Shown here: in pieces, positions 11,184-20,765 of the stretch
How the letters are laid out: each line of letters opens with the position of its first letter
Position numbering within the stretch: position 1 is the stretch's first letter
Assembly: GCA_003833135.1 (NCBI GenBank)
Contig: QZLH01000007.1
Location: 170,190-207,791, forward strand
Origin: Oehlia diaphana
Taxonomy: Eukaryota > Glomeromycota > Glomeromycetes > Glomerales > Glomeraceae
DNA: 37,602 bases
Reading direction: 5' to 3'
Position numbers and translations under genes: made by a program
The notes under the pieces: generated by a model
The model's database searches: none
What the model saw: the letters and a program-made list of their open reading frames with translations, nothing else
What the model was told of the DNA's origin: nothing

Positions 11184-11271
11184 GTAAACTTACGAAATTC
11201 TATTTTTCTTTTTTTGTTTTTTTTTTTATTTAGCGAAACGTTTACTAACGTTTTGGTTTTCTCTTTTGTAG
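11184..11271 (+). other. Spliceosomal intron in a non-coding leader, with perfect TACTAAC branch site
   Basis: Donor AAG|GTAAAC at 11184, branch consensus TACTAAC at 11243-11249, a pyrimidine stretch and acceptor TTTTGTAG ending at 11271 give an 88-bp intron. The branch-to-acceptor distance (about 22 bases) is normal for fungi. The flanking exons have no ATG-initiated long frame (exon 2 begins GTTCCGGACG). It is therefore probably part of a 5' leader or a non-coding transcript leading towards the repeat array. Confidence 0.62.
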
Positions 11272-12095
11272 GTTCCGGACGTTCATTTTTCGTCTCTCCC
11301 CTTCCTCTAGCCCATAGTCGATTTTCATAACTTTCCTTTTCACCGACCGTCCGTCTATGGAAATATTTAAGTAGACTTCTAGGTATTTTGTTGGATTAAC
11401 TTTTTTTTTTTATTAAAATTAGTACGAGTACATATATAATGTTTAGAAATACTTAGAGACGCCAACAAAATAGTTGTGCGACTCTATAGCAAAATAACCT
11501 ATCTAAATACATTACCAAGAGTAACACACTAAGATATGCAGTTGCACGAACAAGCAAATAAATAAACCTCGTTCTCTCACAATAACTATAACAAAAATTT
11601 GAACCTAACGTGAAGAAATCCCAAAAAAAAAAATTAAAATCAGCACACAACCACCTACCGTTTCTGTATATCGTTTTGAAATTCCGCACCTTCCATATCA
11701 GATCCGCACTACTTTCTTTCAGTGAAATATTCACTACCGTCTCCATCATTTGTTGCTCAGTAAAATACGTTATCACCTTCCAGTTTTTCGTTATTTTAAG
11801 AATTTAGATGAAAGCTGTGTGGCTCATATTAACTTTGTTTTTGTCATCATACTTTAAATGTCTGAAAAGTAGTCTTTTGGGTATTCTATTGGAGCAGCAT
11901 GATGCTATGCGTTGGGTGGGAGCATAGTGTGCTTACTTTGTAAGCCTGTGAGTACCAGCTCTTGCTGCAGTCTCATGGTAGGGCTGGTTGGGAACTTGGA
12001 GCGGTATAGTACTATGCGAGGGTTGGAGCATAGACGCTTACTTTTAGTAAGCTCGTGGGTACCAGTTTTGCTGCAGTCCTGCGATAGGACCGAAG

Positions 12096-12175
12096 GTAAG
12101 TGCACTTTTTTGTTATTTTTCAGTTTTTTTTTTATTTTTTTTTTATGATATTTTTTATTTCTTCATTATTTTTAG
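12096..12175 (+). other. Intron-like spacer between array units 1 and 2
   Basis: CCGAAG|GTAAGTGCAC opens and CATTATTTTTAG closes an 80-base T-rich spacer. The size matches introns of the protein genes in this window (77-88 bp). The equivalent spacer between the last two units is 13363-13441 (79 bp) with the same ends. If spliced, the array transcript would consist of 220-base exons in tandem. A homopurine/pyrimidine spacer of a plain satellite would not need intact GT-AG ends, so this is suggestive, but the branch site is not obvious. Confidence 0.45.
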
Positions 12176-12400
12176 CTGGGTATTTCTATTGGAGCAGCAT
12201 GATGCTATGCGTTGGGTGGGAGCATAGTGTGCTTACTTTGTAAGCCTGTGAGTACCAGCTTTTGCTGCAGTCTCACAGTAGGGCTGGTTGGGAACTTGGA
12301 GCGGTATAGTACTATGCGAGGGTTGGAGCATAGACGCTTACTTTAAGTAAGCTCGTGGGTACCAGTTTTTGCTGCAGTCCTGCGATAGGACCGAAGGTAA

Positions 12401-13146
12401 NNNNNNNNNNNNNNNNNNNNNNNNNNNNNNNNNNNNNNNNNNNNNNNNNNNNNNNNNNNNNNNNNNNNNNNNNNNNNNNNNNNNNNNNNNNNNNNNNNNN
12501 NNNNNNNNNNNNNNNNNNNNNNNNNNNNNNNNNNNNNNNNNNNNNNNNNNNNNNNNNNNNNNNNNNNNNNNNNNNNNNNNNNNNNNNNNNNNNNNNNNNN
12601 NNNNNNNNNNNNNNNNNNNNNNNNNNNNNNNNNNNNNNNNNNNNNNNNNNNNNNNNNNNNNNNNNNNNNNNNNNNNNNNNNNNNNNNNNNNNNNNNNNNN
12701 NNNNNNNNNNNNNNNNNNNNNNNNNNNNNNNNNNNNNNNNNNNNNNNNNNNNNNNNNNNNNNNNNNNNNNNNNNNNNNNNNNNNNNNNNNNNNNNNNNNN
12801 NNNNNNNNNNNNNNNNNNNNNNNNNNNNNNNNNNNNNNNNNNNNNNNNNNNNNNNNNNNNNNNNNNNNNNNNNNNNNNNNNNNNNNNNNNNNNNNNNNNN
12901 NNNNNNNNNNNNNNNNNNNNNNNNNNNNNNNNNNNNNNNNNNNNNNNNNNNNNNNNNNNNNNNNNNNNNNNNNNNNNNNNNNNNNNNNNNNNNNNNNNNN
13001 NNNNNNNNNNNNNNNNNNNNNNNNNNNNNNNNNNNNNNNNNNNNNNNNNNNNNNNNNNNNNNNNNNNNNNNNNNNNNNNNNNNNNNNNNNNNNNNNNNNN
13101 NNNNNNNNNNNNNNNNNNNNNNNNNNNNNNNNNNNNNNNNNNNNNN
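12401..13146. other. Assembly gap (746 N) inside the tandem array
   Basis: The gap begins right after GACCGAAGGTAA of unit 2 and ends a few bases before unit 3. Unit starts on either side are 966 bp apart, which is not a multiple of 300, so the gap length is probably an estimate. Two or more further units are likely missing. Any long open frame spanning this gap is an artefact of N translation. Confidence 0.97.
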
Positions 13147-13555
13147 TATTTTTATTGGAGCAGCATGATGCTATGCGTTGGGTGGGAGCATAGTGTGCTT
13201 ACTTCGTAAGCCTGTGAGTACCAGCTTTTGCTGCAGTCTCACAGTAGGGCTGGTTGGGAACTTGGAGCGGTATAGTACTATGCGAGGGTTGGAGCATAGA
13301 CGCTTACTTTAAGTAAGCTCGTGGGTACCAGTTTTTGCTGCAGTCCTGCGATAGGACCGAAGGTAAGTACACTTTTTTTTATTTTTCGGGTTTTTTTATT
13401 TTTTTATTTTATGATTTTTTTTATTTCTTCATTATTTTTAGCTTTGGGTATTTTTATTGGAGCAGCATGATGCTATGCGTTGGGTGGGAGCATAGTGTGC
13501 TTACTTCGTAAGCCTGTGAGTACCAGCTTTTGCTGCAGTCTTACAGTAGGGCTGG

Positions 13556-13650
13556 TTGGTTGTGGTACGGCATGGTGCTATGCGTAATTTTCATGGGAGG
13601 AGCATAGTGCGCTTCTTAGGAAGTCCCTTGTGGCAGGGCCGTAGTACTAC
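13556..13650 (+). repeat. Divergent terminal sub-repeat C of the array
   Basis: TTGGTTGTGGTACGGCATGG replaces the usual start of sub-repeat B, but the CTATGC/GCATAG stem and the following hairpin position are kept. It ends with the palindrome GTAGTACTAC at 13641-13650. Diverged edge units are typical of arrays homogenised by unequal exchange, and here the divergence gives a natural test of the RNA fold. Confidence 0.65.
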
Positions 13651-13678
13651 TATAAAGTGCGATTTTTTTTTGCTACAA

Positions 13679-14823
13679 TATGATATTTGTAGAGCGGACA
13701 AATTTGACAATGCCATGAATAAATAGCAATCTTTACGTTTAGCGTTATAATAGATTCTTACTATAATGCGAATTGGCACTTTAAAAATTTTGTTAATTAT
13801 CGCATCTTTATATATAAATTTATAGAACAGAATTTTATCAATAATAAATAATTTATTATAAATTATGTACAATCGTTTAGATGTTAAACAGAAATCAATA
13901 ATTATTATATTCATACAGTATATTAAATTTGAAAATTTCCTATATTCACACCCAACCCGCTAAAAATTAAAAAAACTTGCCCGTTTGGGAAGAACTCAGT
14001 TGGGAAAGAAAAACTGATTATTAAAAAATTTAATAATTATTTTTTTTTTAGTGCAATAAAAATTTAAAAATTTAGAATTTTTTAAGTTGCAATTAAAAAA
14101 AAGTGATTATTTCTCAACAAACTAGTGTCCAATTTATAACGAATTCTGAAAATTTGAAATTAAGGGATGTCAAAACAAATGAGTCAAAAGTTTAGAAATT
14201 AGTTCAGACAAAATACATTATTGTGGTTATTGTGAGTTGTGACTATCCTGGTTATTTTTCCAACTTAGGAATACATTGACTTGCGTCACGAAAAATCCCA
14301 CTATTTGAGAACAATTTATCATTCATGAGCTAAATGCTGATGAATTGGTACAAATGATCTCTTTACGTAATAATTTTTTTTTATTTTTCGACTTAAAAAT
14401 ACAAAATTCCTACATTACGTGACTGAGCGAAGATATACAAATGGAATTTTAATAAATTGGAACTGAATTTTTTTATCAGAACTTTTCTGGAATCCAAATC
14501 ATATATATTAAAGTAGTTTCGATTTAATGAAATACGAAACAAACAGCAAAAATCGATCATAATAAAAATACGCTAAATAATTTAGATACATCAAATCTTA
14601 GCGTATATTAGATATACAATATATATTCGTTTTTGATTTAGTTAATTTTGGTTATTTTTAAAATGCAAAGTTATAATTTTATTGTTACACGTATATGGAA
14701 TTTCGAGTTCCGATATCATATCAAAAAATTTCACCATATCGGATATTACAATTATAATAAAAATTCTATGTTCTATGTTAAATTTAATATGTAAACAGTT
14801 TGTATTGAAATAAAAATCCATCA
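13679..14823 (+). repeat. Threefold non-coding repeat, copy 1
   Basis: First of three diverged head-to-tail copies. Landmarks: ATATTTGTAGAGCGGACAAA near the start, GCACTTTAAAAATTTTGTTA, the block CACACCCAACCCGCTAAAAA at 13947, CTTGCCCGTTTGGGAAGAAC, TTATTTCTCAACAAACTA, TGAAATTAAGGGATGTCAAA, ATTATTGTGGTTATTGTG and CATTGACTTGCGTCACG. No frame is open over the conserved blocks. The open frames at 13591-13914 and 14642-14824 are shadows. Confidence 0.72.
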
Positions 14824-15879
14824 ATGTTTGTAGAATATTTTAATCGGGACAAATTTTAACGCTGCCTTAAAATAAAGTTCTGAACATCTGAACAAGTAAC
14901 GGTTTTTATGTTTAGTGTCTTAAAAAGATCCTTAATATAATGCTATCATATGTAATAATAATCAATCGCGAATTTGCACTTTAAAAGTTTTGTCAATTAT
15001 CGCATGCATTTTTTTTATGAATTTTAAGAACAAAATTTTATTCAATAATAAAATAATTTTAAATTATAAATTATATATAATCGTTCTAATGTTAAACAGA
15101 AATCGATAATTTATTTATATTCATATAATTAAGTAATTAAATTAGAAAAACAAATATAAAATTTTTTAAAAACCATAATTTTTTTTATATCTTTCATTTA
15201 GAAATTTCTCATTTTCACACCCAACCCGCTAAAAATTGAAAAAGAAAAAATCGATTATTTCTCAACAAACTAATGTTCCATTTATTAAGAAATCTGGAAA
15301 TTTTGAAATTATGGGATGTCAAAACATTATGGGTGTCAAAACAAAAGGAAGATTCATAAGTTTAGTTCATAGCCATGTTATTGTGGTTATTGTCTATCAC
15401 GACTATCATGGTTATTGTTACTAACTTATGGAATACAGAGACTTGTATCACAAGTAAAAATCAAGACAGTAACTAATAAAAAGTGTTGAAAGACCTGAAA
15501 TAAATAACTAATTGCAAAAAGAGTAATAAATTAAAAGTGCAAATCAAAGTTGGTTTGAGAAGTTTTTAGCTTTAAGTGTATTTCGAAGAAATAATGATAA
15601 TAATCAAACTTTAAAATTTTATAGCTAAATCAAACGCTATGGCAATAATTTAAAATTATCATTCGTGAATTAAATTTTGGTAAAATGTATTTATTTCTCT
15701 TTACATGATAATAGTTATTTTTATTTTTATTTTTTTTCGTACTTAACACAGTCATTCATCATATATCTCAGCGAAGATGTTTATATCCATTGGGTTATTA
15801 ATATACAAACTAGTATCGTACACTTTATGATTTTTATAAATATTTGTTAAAGGATTCAAAGCACAACAATTACCAATTT
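14824..15879 (+). repeat. Threefold non-coding repeat, copy 2
   Basis: Same landmark order as the first copy: ATGTTTGTAGAATATT at 14824, GCACTTTAAAAGTTTTGTCA, CACACCCAACCCGCTAAAAA at 15216 and TTATTTCTCAACAAACTAAT, through to GTTATTGTGGTTATTGTC. This copy lacks the CTTGCCCGTTTGGGAAG block. The CACACCCAACCCGCT blocks of copies 1 and 2 are 1269 bp apart. Borders are approximate. Confidence 0.7.
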
Positions 15880-16790
15880 CAAACTATATAAAGCAGAGTA
15901 TTTCTACGTATAATTCGCTTATAGGACTGCTGATAACCTATAGTACTTTAAAAAATTTTGTCAATTACTATCGTATCTTTATAAATTTATAGCACAAAAT
16001 TTTATTCAATAATAAAATAATTTTTTTTTATAAATTATATACGTAATATCGCATTTTTATAAATTTATAGCACAGAATTTTATCCAGTACTAAAAAATAA
16101 TTTTTTATTAAATAAATTATAAATTATGTACAATCGTTCAGATGTTAAACAGAAATCGATAATTATTATATAATTAGAACAAAATAGCTCTTCCATTTAA
16201 AAATTTCTTATATTCACACCCAACCCGCTAAAAATTAAAAAAACTTGCCCGTTTGGGAAGAACCCGGTTGGGAAGAAAAACTGATTATTAAATTTAATAA
16301 CCGTTTTTTTTTTATTTGATATTATTTATTTTTTAAAAAAATGAAAGTTAATTGCATTATAAAGTATTAAAAAATTTATTAGAAAAAAATTGATTACTTC
16401 TCAACAAACTAATATCCCATTTATAACGAAATCTGGAAATTTTGAAATTATGGGATGTGAATGATTACTTTGTCAAAAGGTTAGAATTTAGTTCATCGCT
16501 GATCAGACGAAATACGTTATTGTGGTTATTGTGTCGATCATGATTATCATGATTATTGTTTCTAACCTAGGATATTCTTGGAATACATTGACTTGCGTCA
16601 CAAAAAAATTCCACTTAATGCCATCGTTTTGAGACATAAGCTAAATTCTGAGCTTTCCCTTTTATTTTATAAATTTTTTTTTGATTTTTTTTTTCAACGA
16701 AAAAAAAAAATATTTTTTACGAAAAAGAAAAAGGTAAAGCAAAAATTGGAAGTTATTTCCTTTTCAATCAAAAAAAAAATCTAAAAACGT
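15880..16790 (+). repeat. Threefold non-coding repeat, copy 3
   Basis: CACACCCAACCCGCTAAAAA recurs at 16215, 999 bp after copy 2. The CTTGCCCGTTTGGGAAGAAC block is present, so this copy is closer to copy 1 than to copy 2 in that part. The shared text runs through ATTGTGGTTATTGTG and CATTGACTTGCGTCAC to about 16610, then decays into T- and A-runs. A short internal duplication of TTTATAAATTTATAGCACA lies at about 15980-16075. The frame at 16578-16784 is low-complexity and not a gene. Confidence 0.68.
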
Positions 16791-17301
16791 TAGCTTCGCT
16801 ATACTAACATATATATATAATTAGCTGAGACTTTTTCATCCACATTTGAACTTATGGTTAGATTAAATGTAAAATCTAATCCATAAAAATGCACAACTAA
16901 TCCATAAAAACACATAAATTTTCACAAAAAAATCTATCGAATTATTTGTTATCAGGGTTAATAATATAATAATGCCGCATAAATGATAATTGGAATTATC
17001 AATCATCTACTATTTATAGAATACTAGTTTAATACTATGAAGTTTGAAAAATAATAGTATTGACATAGTTAAATAGTTCTTAATAAAATTCATTTTTTTT
17101 TTTAGTTCGGATTCTTTTCATATAAATGATTTTCCAATATGTTCACTTTTTTTGTGAATATTTTTACTTATGAAAGAATGGATCTCAAATGTAAGTAGTC
17201 TGTTATTGCGATTACTTAACTAATTTAAATCTCGATTTAAAGTATTAAACATTTGCTACAACGGTATCAAATAACAAATAAGAAACGGAAAACCGTCGTA
17301 A
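16791..17301. other. Gene-free AT-rich spacer
   Basis: I see no gene, RNA or conserved repeat in this stretch beyond TA-rich simple sequence (for example ATATATATATA near 16809-16819). The frame that starts at 17253 and crosses into the next element has no ATG-supported coding character. Confidence 0.4.
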
Positions 17302-17412
17302 GTCCGGAGCGAAAAAATTTTTTACGTGACCCGTGCGGACAACCGGAAACCGTCACGGGACATTGTTTGATTTACTCTTCAGCAGTATATAGTCCTTCGC
17401 TTCGCTCCGGAC
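17302..17412. repeat. GC-rich foldback element with nested inverted repeats
   Basis: GTCCGGAGCGAA at 17302-17313 pairs exactly with TTCGCTCCGGAC at 17401-17412. Inside, CCCGTG at 17330-17335 pairs with CACGGG at 17354-17359. The about 110-bp island is strikingly richer in G+C than its surroundings. It resembles a small foldback or MITE-type element, though I see no clear target duplication. No protein is encoded. Confidence 0.6.
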
Positions 17413-18006
17413 ATGCTAATTTATGCTTCGATTATTTGATTAATTTATTAGAAAGTTCTAAATATCACTGTTGGTGATTAAATTGATTACACAATTTCAA
17501 TATCATTCTTGAAATATTCAAAATTAACGACCAATTCTCTAATGTGATCTTAAAAATGAATACTATTATGTTAAAAAGATATTCATTGTATTTATACAAA
17601 GAATATTGTTACTGCCCAACATTTAAATTTTCATTCAGCTATACAAAAAATCAAAATATTTTTATGTAATATTAACATAAAATTTTAATAACTTGAGGTA
17701 CTTTAACATTAACATTAATAAACTCATTTACCGTTCGGAATTCAACACTAATCACACTAATCATACTGCATCAAAAAGTCACGCAATTCTTATGATTATA
17801 TACCATATAGCATATTCTGTATTAATCATCAGTATTAATATTTTTGAAATTACTAGCTATAGATTTCCGAATATTCTAGATCGATTAATAATTGAAAAAA
17901 CGAGAATCCCAGAAATAATTATTTAAAATGAACTTTTAAAGTTATTTATTTTTTTTACTTTAACCAGATATTAGTAATAATTACATGGTTTAATTAATAA
18001 TTGCGA
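17413..18006. other. Gene-free spacer before the copy 2 region
   Basis: AT-rich DNA without recognisable genes. The 77-residue frame at 17693-17926 has no ATG near a plausible start and no known motif. Confidence 0.4.
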
Positions 18007-18083
18007 GGGCAGTGACATTTATTGCGTAATATCTATTTGTTTTACCCATCCTCTAAAATATTATGTAATAAATGTTATTGCCC
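18007..18083. repeat. 26-bp inverted repeat in which all arm differences are G-U compatible
   Basis: The arm at 18007-18032 (GGGCAGTGACATTTATTGCG plus TAATAT) and the arm at 18058-18083 are complementary at 22 of 26 positions. All four differences are G where perfect pairing would need A, so an RNA of this strand could pair at all 26 positions using G-U pairs. The element lies just upstream of pseudogene copy 2. It could be a MITE whose arms drifted by C-to-T changes, or a hairpin transcript. Confidence 0.6.
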
Positions 18084-18186
18084 TTAGTAGATAGTATAAT
18101 TACGCACATTGAAATCAGCTTATTTACAATGAACATATGATTAACGTTTATTAGATTAGTATACACCTTTCCCAACTCTTTTCTAA

Positions 18187-19586
18187 ATGATATCTATAAA
18201 CATAAACTTATATGAAAGATTATTTGAAGCTGAAGAAGGATATGACGTTATTATTTAATTTATAATCTCTCATGTTGAGGAATATTTATATAAACATCAA
18301 CACAAGATTTTACAACAAAATCTTATTAGAAATCCTTGAAACAATTTATCAAATGGATCTTTTACAAGTTTATTGGATAATTGGCTTAATTGTGAAGAAC
18401 CTGAAAATTATTTAATACTGATAAGTTATAACTTATAAGTAAACATATTATAATAAATGAAAAAAATCTCTTTCCTAAAATTTTCAGTAGCATGAAATTT
18501 TCAGGATGACAACAAGCCTGTAAAAAAAGTCAGGCCGTTTTTTATATTCCATCTTTTTTCCGTAAAAGGCTCATATTTCCGGAATTAATAATCTTATCTC
18601 GCGGAATTTATCGAATTATTTACATTTTCTGTGAATGGATCCGTGAAAGGCTCATTTTTACGGAGTTTTTACAGAAATAACGGATAAATTTTTTTTAGGG
18701 CAAACATAGCTGTTCTGTGAATTGGGTGATTGTTCCACAAATTAAGTTTACAAATTGAGGCACCTATAATTGAATTGCTTAAAATGGGATAATTTGTGTT
18801 TAAGAAAAATCGAAATATGGGATAACTTATTAAAATGGGCTTTTGCACAAAATCCTACTATTCCAAAATATTCCAAAAGATGTCACTAAATGGAATAGAG
18901 GGAAGTTACAATTATAGAAAGAACTCTTAATAGATATGTCCAATTAGTTAGATTTTATTATATATCTTCGGAAGATTTTCATGATAAAATATATCCTTTG
19001 AAAGAAATATTGCCAAATGAATTAGTTAATAACCTTTTAGCATTTTATTTAGTACCATCTAGAAAACAAAAATATGACTCAATTATTGTTAATTCTAAAC
19101 ATTTTACAATTGTTGCCAGTTGGATTGGTAAGAAAAATGATAATTATTTAAGAAATATCCCCTATAATTCCAATTTATTATATCATTCTAGTAGGGATGG
19201 TGATACTGCGGCAAAATTTCATGAAAAAAACAAATAATAAGGGAGCCAATATTTTATTGCAAAGATTAAAAATACAAATCAAATAATCATCCATTGGATT
19301 AAAATGGAGAAGATTTTAAATATACAACTGATGGTTTTGTATTTTCATTTGAAGATTACAAAAATACTAATACAGGCGAGTGATTGAAAAAGAGTATGCT
19401 ATATGCTGTCATAGTAATTTGGATCCAGATTTTGGTATAGATTGTAATGGTGGTAGTTCTGATATAGAGCTGCATTCAATTGAAAACAGATGGAGTTCAC
19501 ATCCAAATTCTTATCTTGATATTGATATTCCAAGAAATTATGAGGTTGAAAACTATGAAGTTTTTCAAGTTGTTAGGAAGAATTAA
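18187..19586 (+). pseudogene. BTB-BACK-TLDc copy 2, split by an insertion
   Basis: An ATG at 18187 is followed by YERLFEAEEGYDVII, then the frame stops and most of the BTB domain, including the intron region, is missing. The BACK part resumes in fragments (VEEYLYKHQHK) and breaks off at about 18428, where a roughly 325-bp insertion carries a MITE (18517-18700). Homology resumes at about 18755 (APIIELL-like), runs through WDNLLKWAFAQNP and RFYYISSEDFHDK, then the TLDc region with frameshifts, and ends GIPRNYEVENYEVFQVVRKN-like at 19586. Two longer frames survive (18998-19237 and 19380-19586). Several frameshifts, deletions and stops make it a clear pseudogene. Confidence 0.92.
18517..18700 (+). 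mobile_element. MITE family M1, copy 1, inserted in pseudogene copy 2
   Basis: CCTGTAAAAAAAGTC opens the element and GGATAAATTTTTTTTAGGG closes it; the ends are imperfect inverted repeats of the form CCCTGTAAAAA. The interior matches the element at 27454-27610 in inverted orientation over most of its length, including GGAATTTATCGAATTATTTA-like and GTGAATGGATCCGTGAAAGG blocks. No protein is encoded, so it is a non-autonomous DNA element. It lies inside an insertion that interrupts the BACK region of copy 2; AAGTT occurs on both sides of the larger insertion and might be a target duplication. Confidence 0.72.
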
Positions 19587-20690
19587 GAAATTGAGCTTAG
19601 CTCAAAGATCACTTAATAGCAAAACAAGAACATGATTACATTAAGCATATGATTGAAGATGGTAAACTCAATTCAAATATAATCGAATCTCAAGTATTAT
19701 TCAAAACTTTTGAAGGAATTGCTCACATTACATATGTTTGGGTACTGTATCTCTAAAATATGAGCACCTAAGAATCATTGTAATATTTCGATTTCTCTAA
19801 ACATTTTAAAAATAATTAAGGTAATAAATATAGCTCTTGATTGCAATTATATAAATAGTGGTTTTCCTTTAAATCTCAGATTATTCACATTACTCATTTA
19901 GTAAATTTATTGTTAAAATTTAAGTAAATTTGCAATAAAATTAATAAAAATTGTAATATTTCGTTAATTTTGACAAGAATATGAATTAGATGATAATGTT
20001 ATATTGGGTGATACTACAAAAATGTACTTGTGCTTCACAAAGAATATTGTTTGAACGTATTTTTTTAATCCATCTTGCAAACTCTCCTTATCAATCTGTA
20101 AAATAGTTAATCGAAGCTTTTTTTTTTTAAGATCTATATATATTCATATTTTGGATGTGTTCTTAAATCTGGTTGACTATTTTACGAAGAGTATGTTAGT
20201 CCTTCGTAATTTCGTTTTTCTTCAACTTCTGGACTTGAACTTCACGGACCTTTTTAATTTATATGCAATGGAAGAATTTACCCAGAAAAGAATCCTAAGT
20301 CACTAAGATTCAATAATTTTTGTTCAAATTAGTATTCAGATAAATTAAAGACTAAAATAGTATATTATAACACAAAAAAATAATGTAACATCCTGCTTTT
20401 TTGAAAATCCCAAAGATGTGCCTGAAAGTATTATTTTTATATTATTTAAGTAATGAATCTTTTTTTTTTTTAAAAAAAAAAAAAGATTCTGTTATATAGT
20501 AAGTGACTCTTTTCGATCAAAACTATACATATTTGATTAACATCTGCCACTCTAATGTTACATTATTAAATATATATATATACAGTATGATGCAAGGATG
20601 GATGCTTGTGATAATTAAAATATCCTTGGTTTTATATATTAAGCAAACCTAAATTTTAGAGAAATCTCGAAGATATATTATTAGAAATTT
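19587..20690 (+). repeat. 3' flank of duplicated BTB-TLDc unit, copy 2, with an insertion
   Basis: TTGAGCTTAGCTCAAAGATC at 19591 matches 8474 after copy 1. AGGTAATAAATATAG[TC]TCTTGATT and TTGTAATATTTCGTTAATTT are also shared. After 19985 the similarity stops, and it returns at about 20585 with ATGCAAGGA...GATGCTTGT and CCTTG[AG]TTTTATATATTAA (compare 8837-8900). Some 600 bp at 19985-20585 therefore appear to be an insertion, or were deleted from copy 1. A frame near 19620-19740 (QEHDYIKHMIEDGKLNSNII) looks protein-like but lacks context. Confidence 0.65.
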
Positions 20691-20765
20691 GTCAATATGG
20701 AATTTTAGCTCCATGAACAGATTTTACAACTCGTTATTCAAGTTTTTCCATAAAAACGTCAAAAT

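Larger units (their letters stand above)
11889..13650 (+). repeat. 300-bp tandem array of paired hairpin-forming sub-repeats, interrupted by an assembly gap
   Basis: Units start with TTGGAGCAGCATGATG at 11889, 12189, 13155 and 13457; the spacings of 300 and 302 bp show a fixed period. Each full unit holds sub-repeat A (about 108 bp), sub-repeat B (about 105 bp, starting TTGGAGCGGTATAG) and an about 80-bp AT/pyrimidine-rich spacer with a GTAAGT start and a TTTTTAG end. The last unit (from 13457) has A followed by a divergent sub-repeat C (13556-13650). The units are far richer in G+C than the surroundings and nearly identical to each other, which implies recent amplification or homogenisation. 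The true copy number is hidden by the gap. Confidence 0.9.
11889..13650 (+). ncRNA. Candidate structured non-coding RNA made of repeated exons
   Basis: In sub-repeat A of unit 2 three hairpins follow each other. Stem I pairs 12202-12210 with 12222-12230 (core CTATGC/GCATAG). Stem II is GCTTAC-TTT-GTAAGC at 12231-12245. Stem III is CAGC-TTTT-GCTG at 12256-12267. Sub-repeat B keeps stem I core and stem II with a different loop, keeps stem III with a G-U pair, and adds GTCCT-GCGAT-AGGAC. The divergent C copy keeps stem I as 9 pairs (13575-13583 with 13602-13610) and replaces stem II by CTTC-TTAG-GAAG (13612-13623), so both sides changed together. Reading frames are not conserved (CTTTTAG versus CTTTAAG), and the exon-like part is 220 bases, not a multiple of 3. 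I recognise no known RNA class; tRNA, snoRNA boxes and hammerhead cores are absent. Strand is inferred from the splice-like signals. Confidence 0.5.

Noticed and set aside
11912..12148. 78-residue frame over the first array unit as a protein gene
   Set aside because: The start would be TTG, the second unit has an in-frame TAA at the matching place, and the exon-like period of 220 bases breaks the frame. Base changes between units favour hairpin pairing rather than codons.
12355..13209. Long open frames of more than 270 codons across 12.4-13.2 kb
   Set aside because: They consist almost entirely of translated N from the assembly gap. The flanking residues come from the non-coding array.
11889..13650. 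Array as spliced-leader, snoRNA or hammerhead ribozyme genes
   Set aside because: The GT site lies at the end and not after a short leader exon, there is no Sm-like site at the expected place, no C/D or H/ACA box pattern fits, and the CTGATGA...GAAA core is absent.
17253..17477. 74-residue frame across the GC-rich foldback
   Set aside because: The reading uses a non-ATG start and follows the inverted repeat; no protein motif is present.
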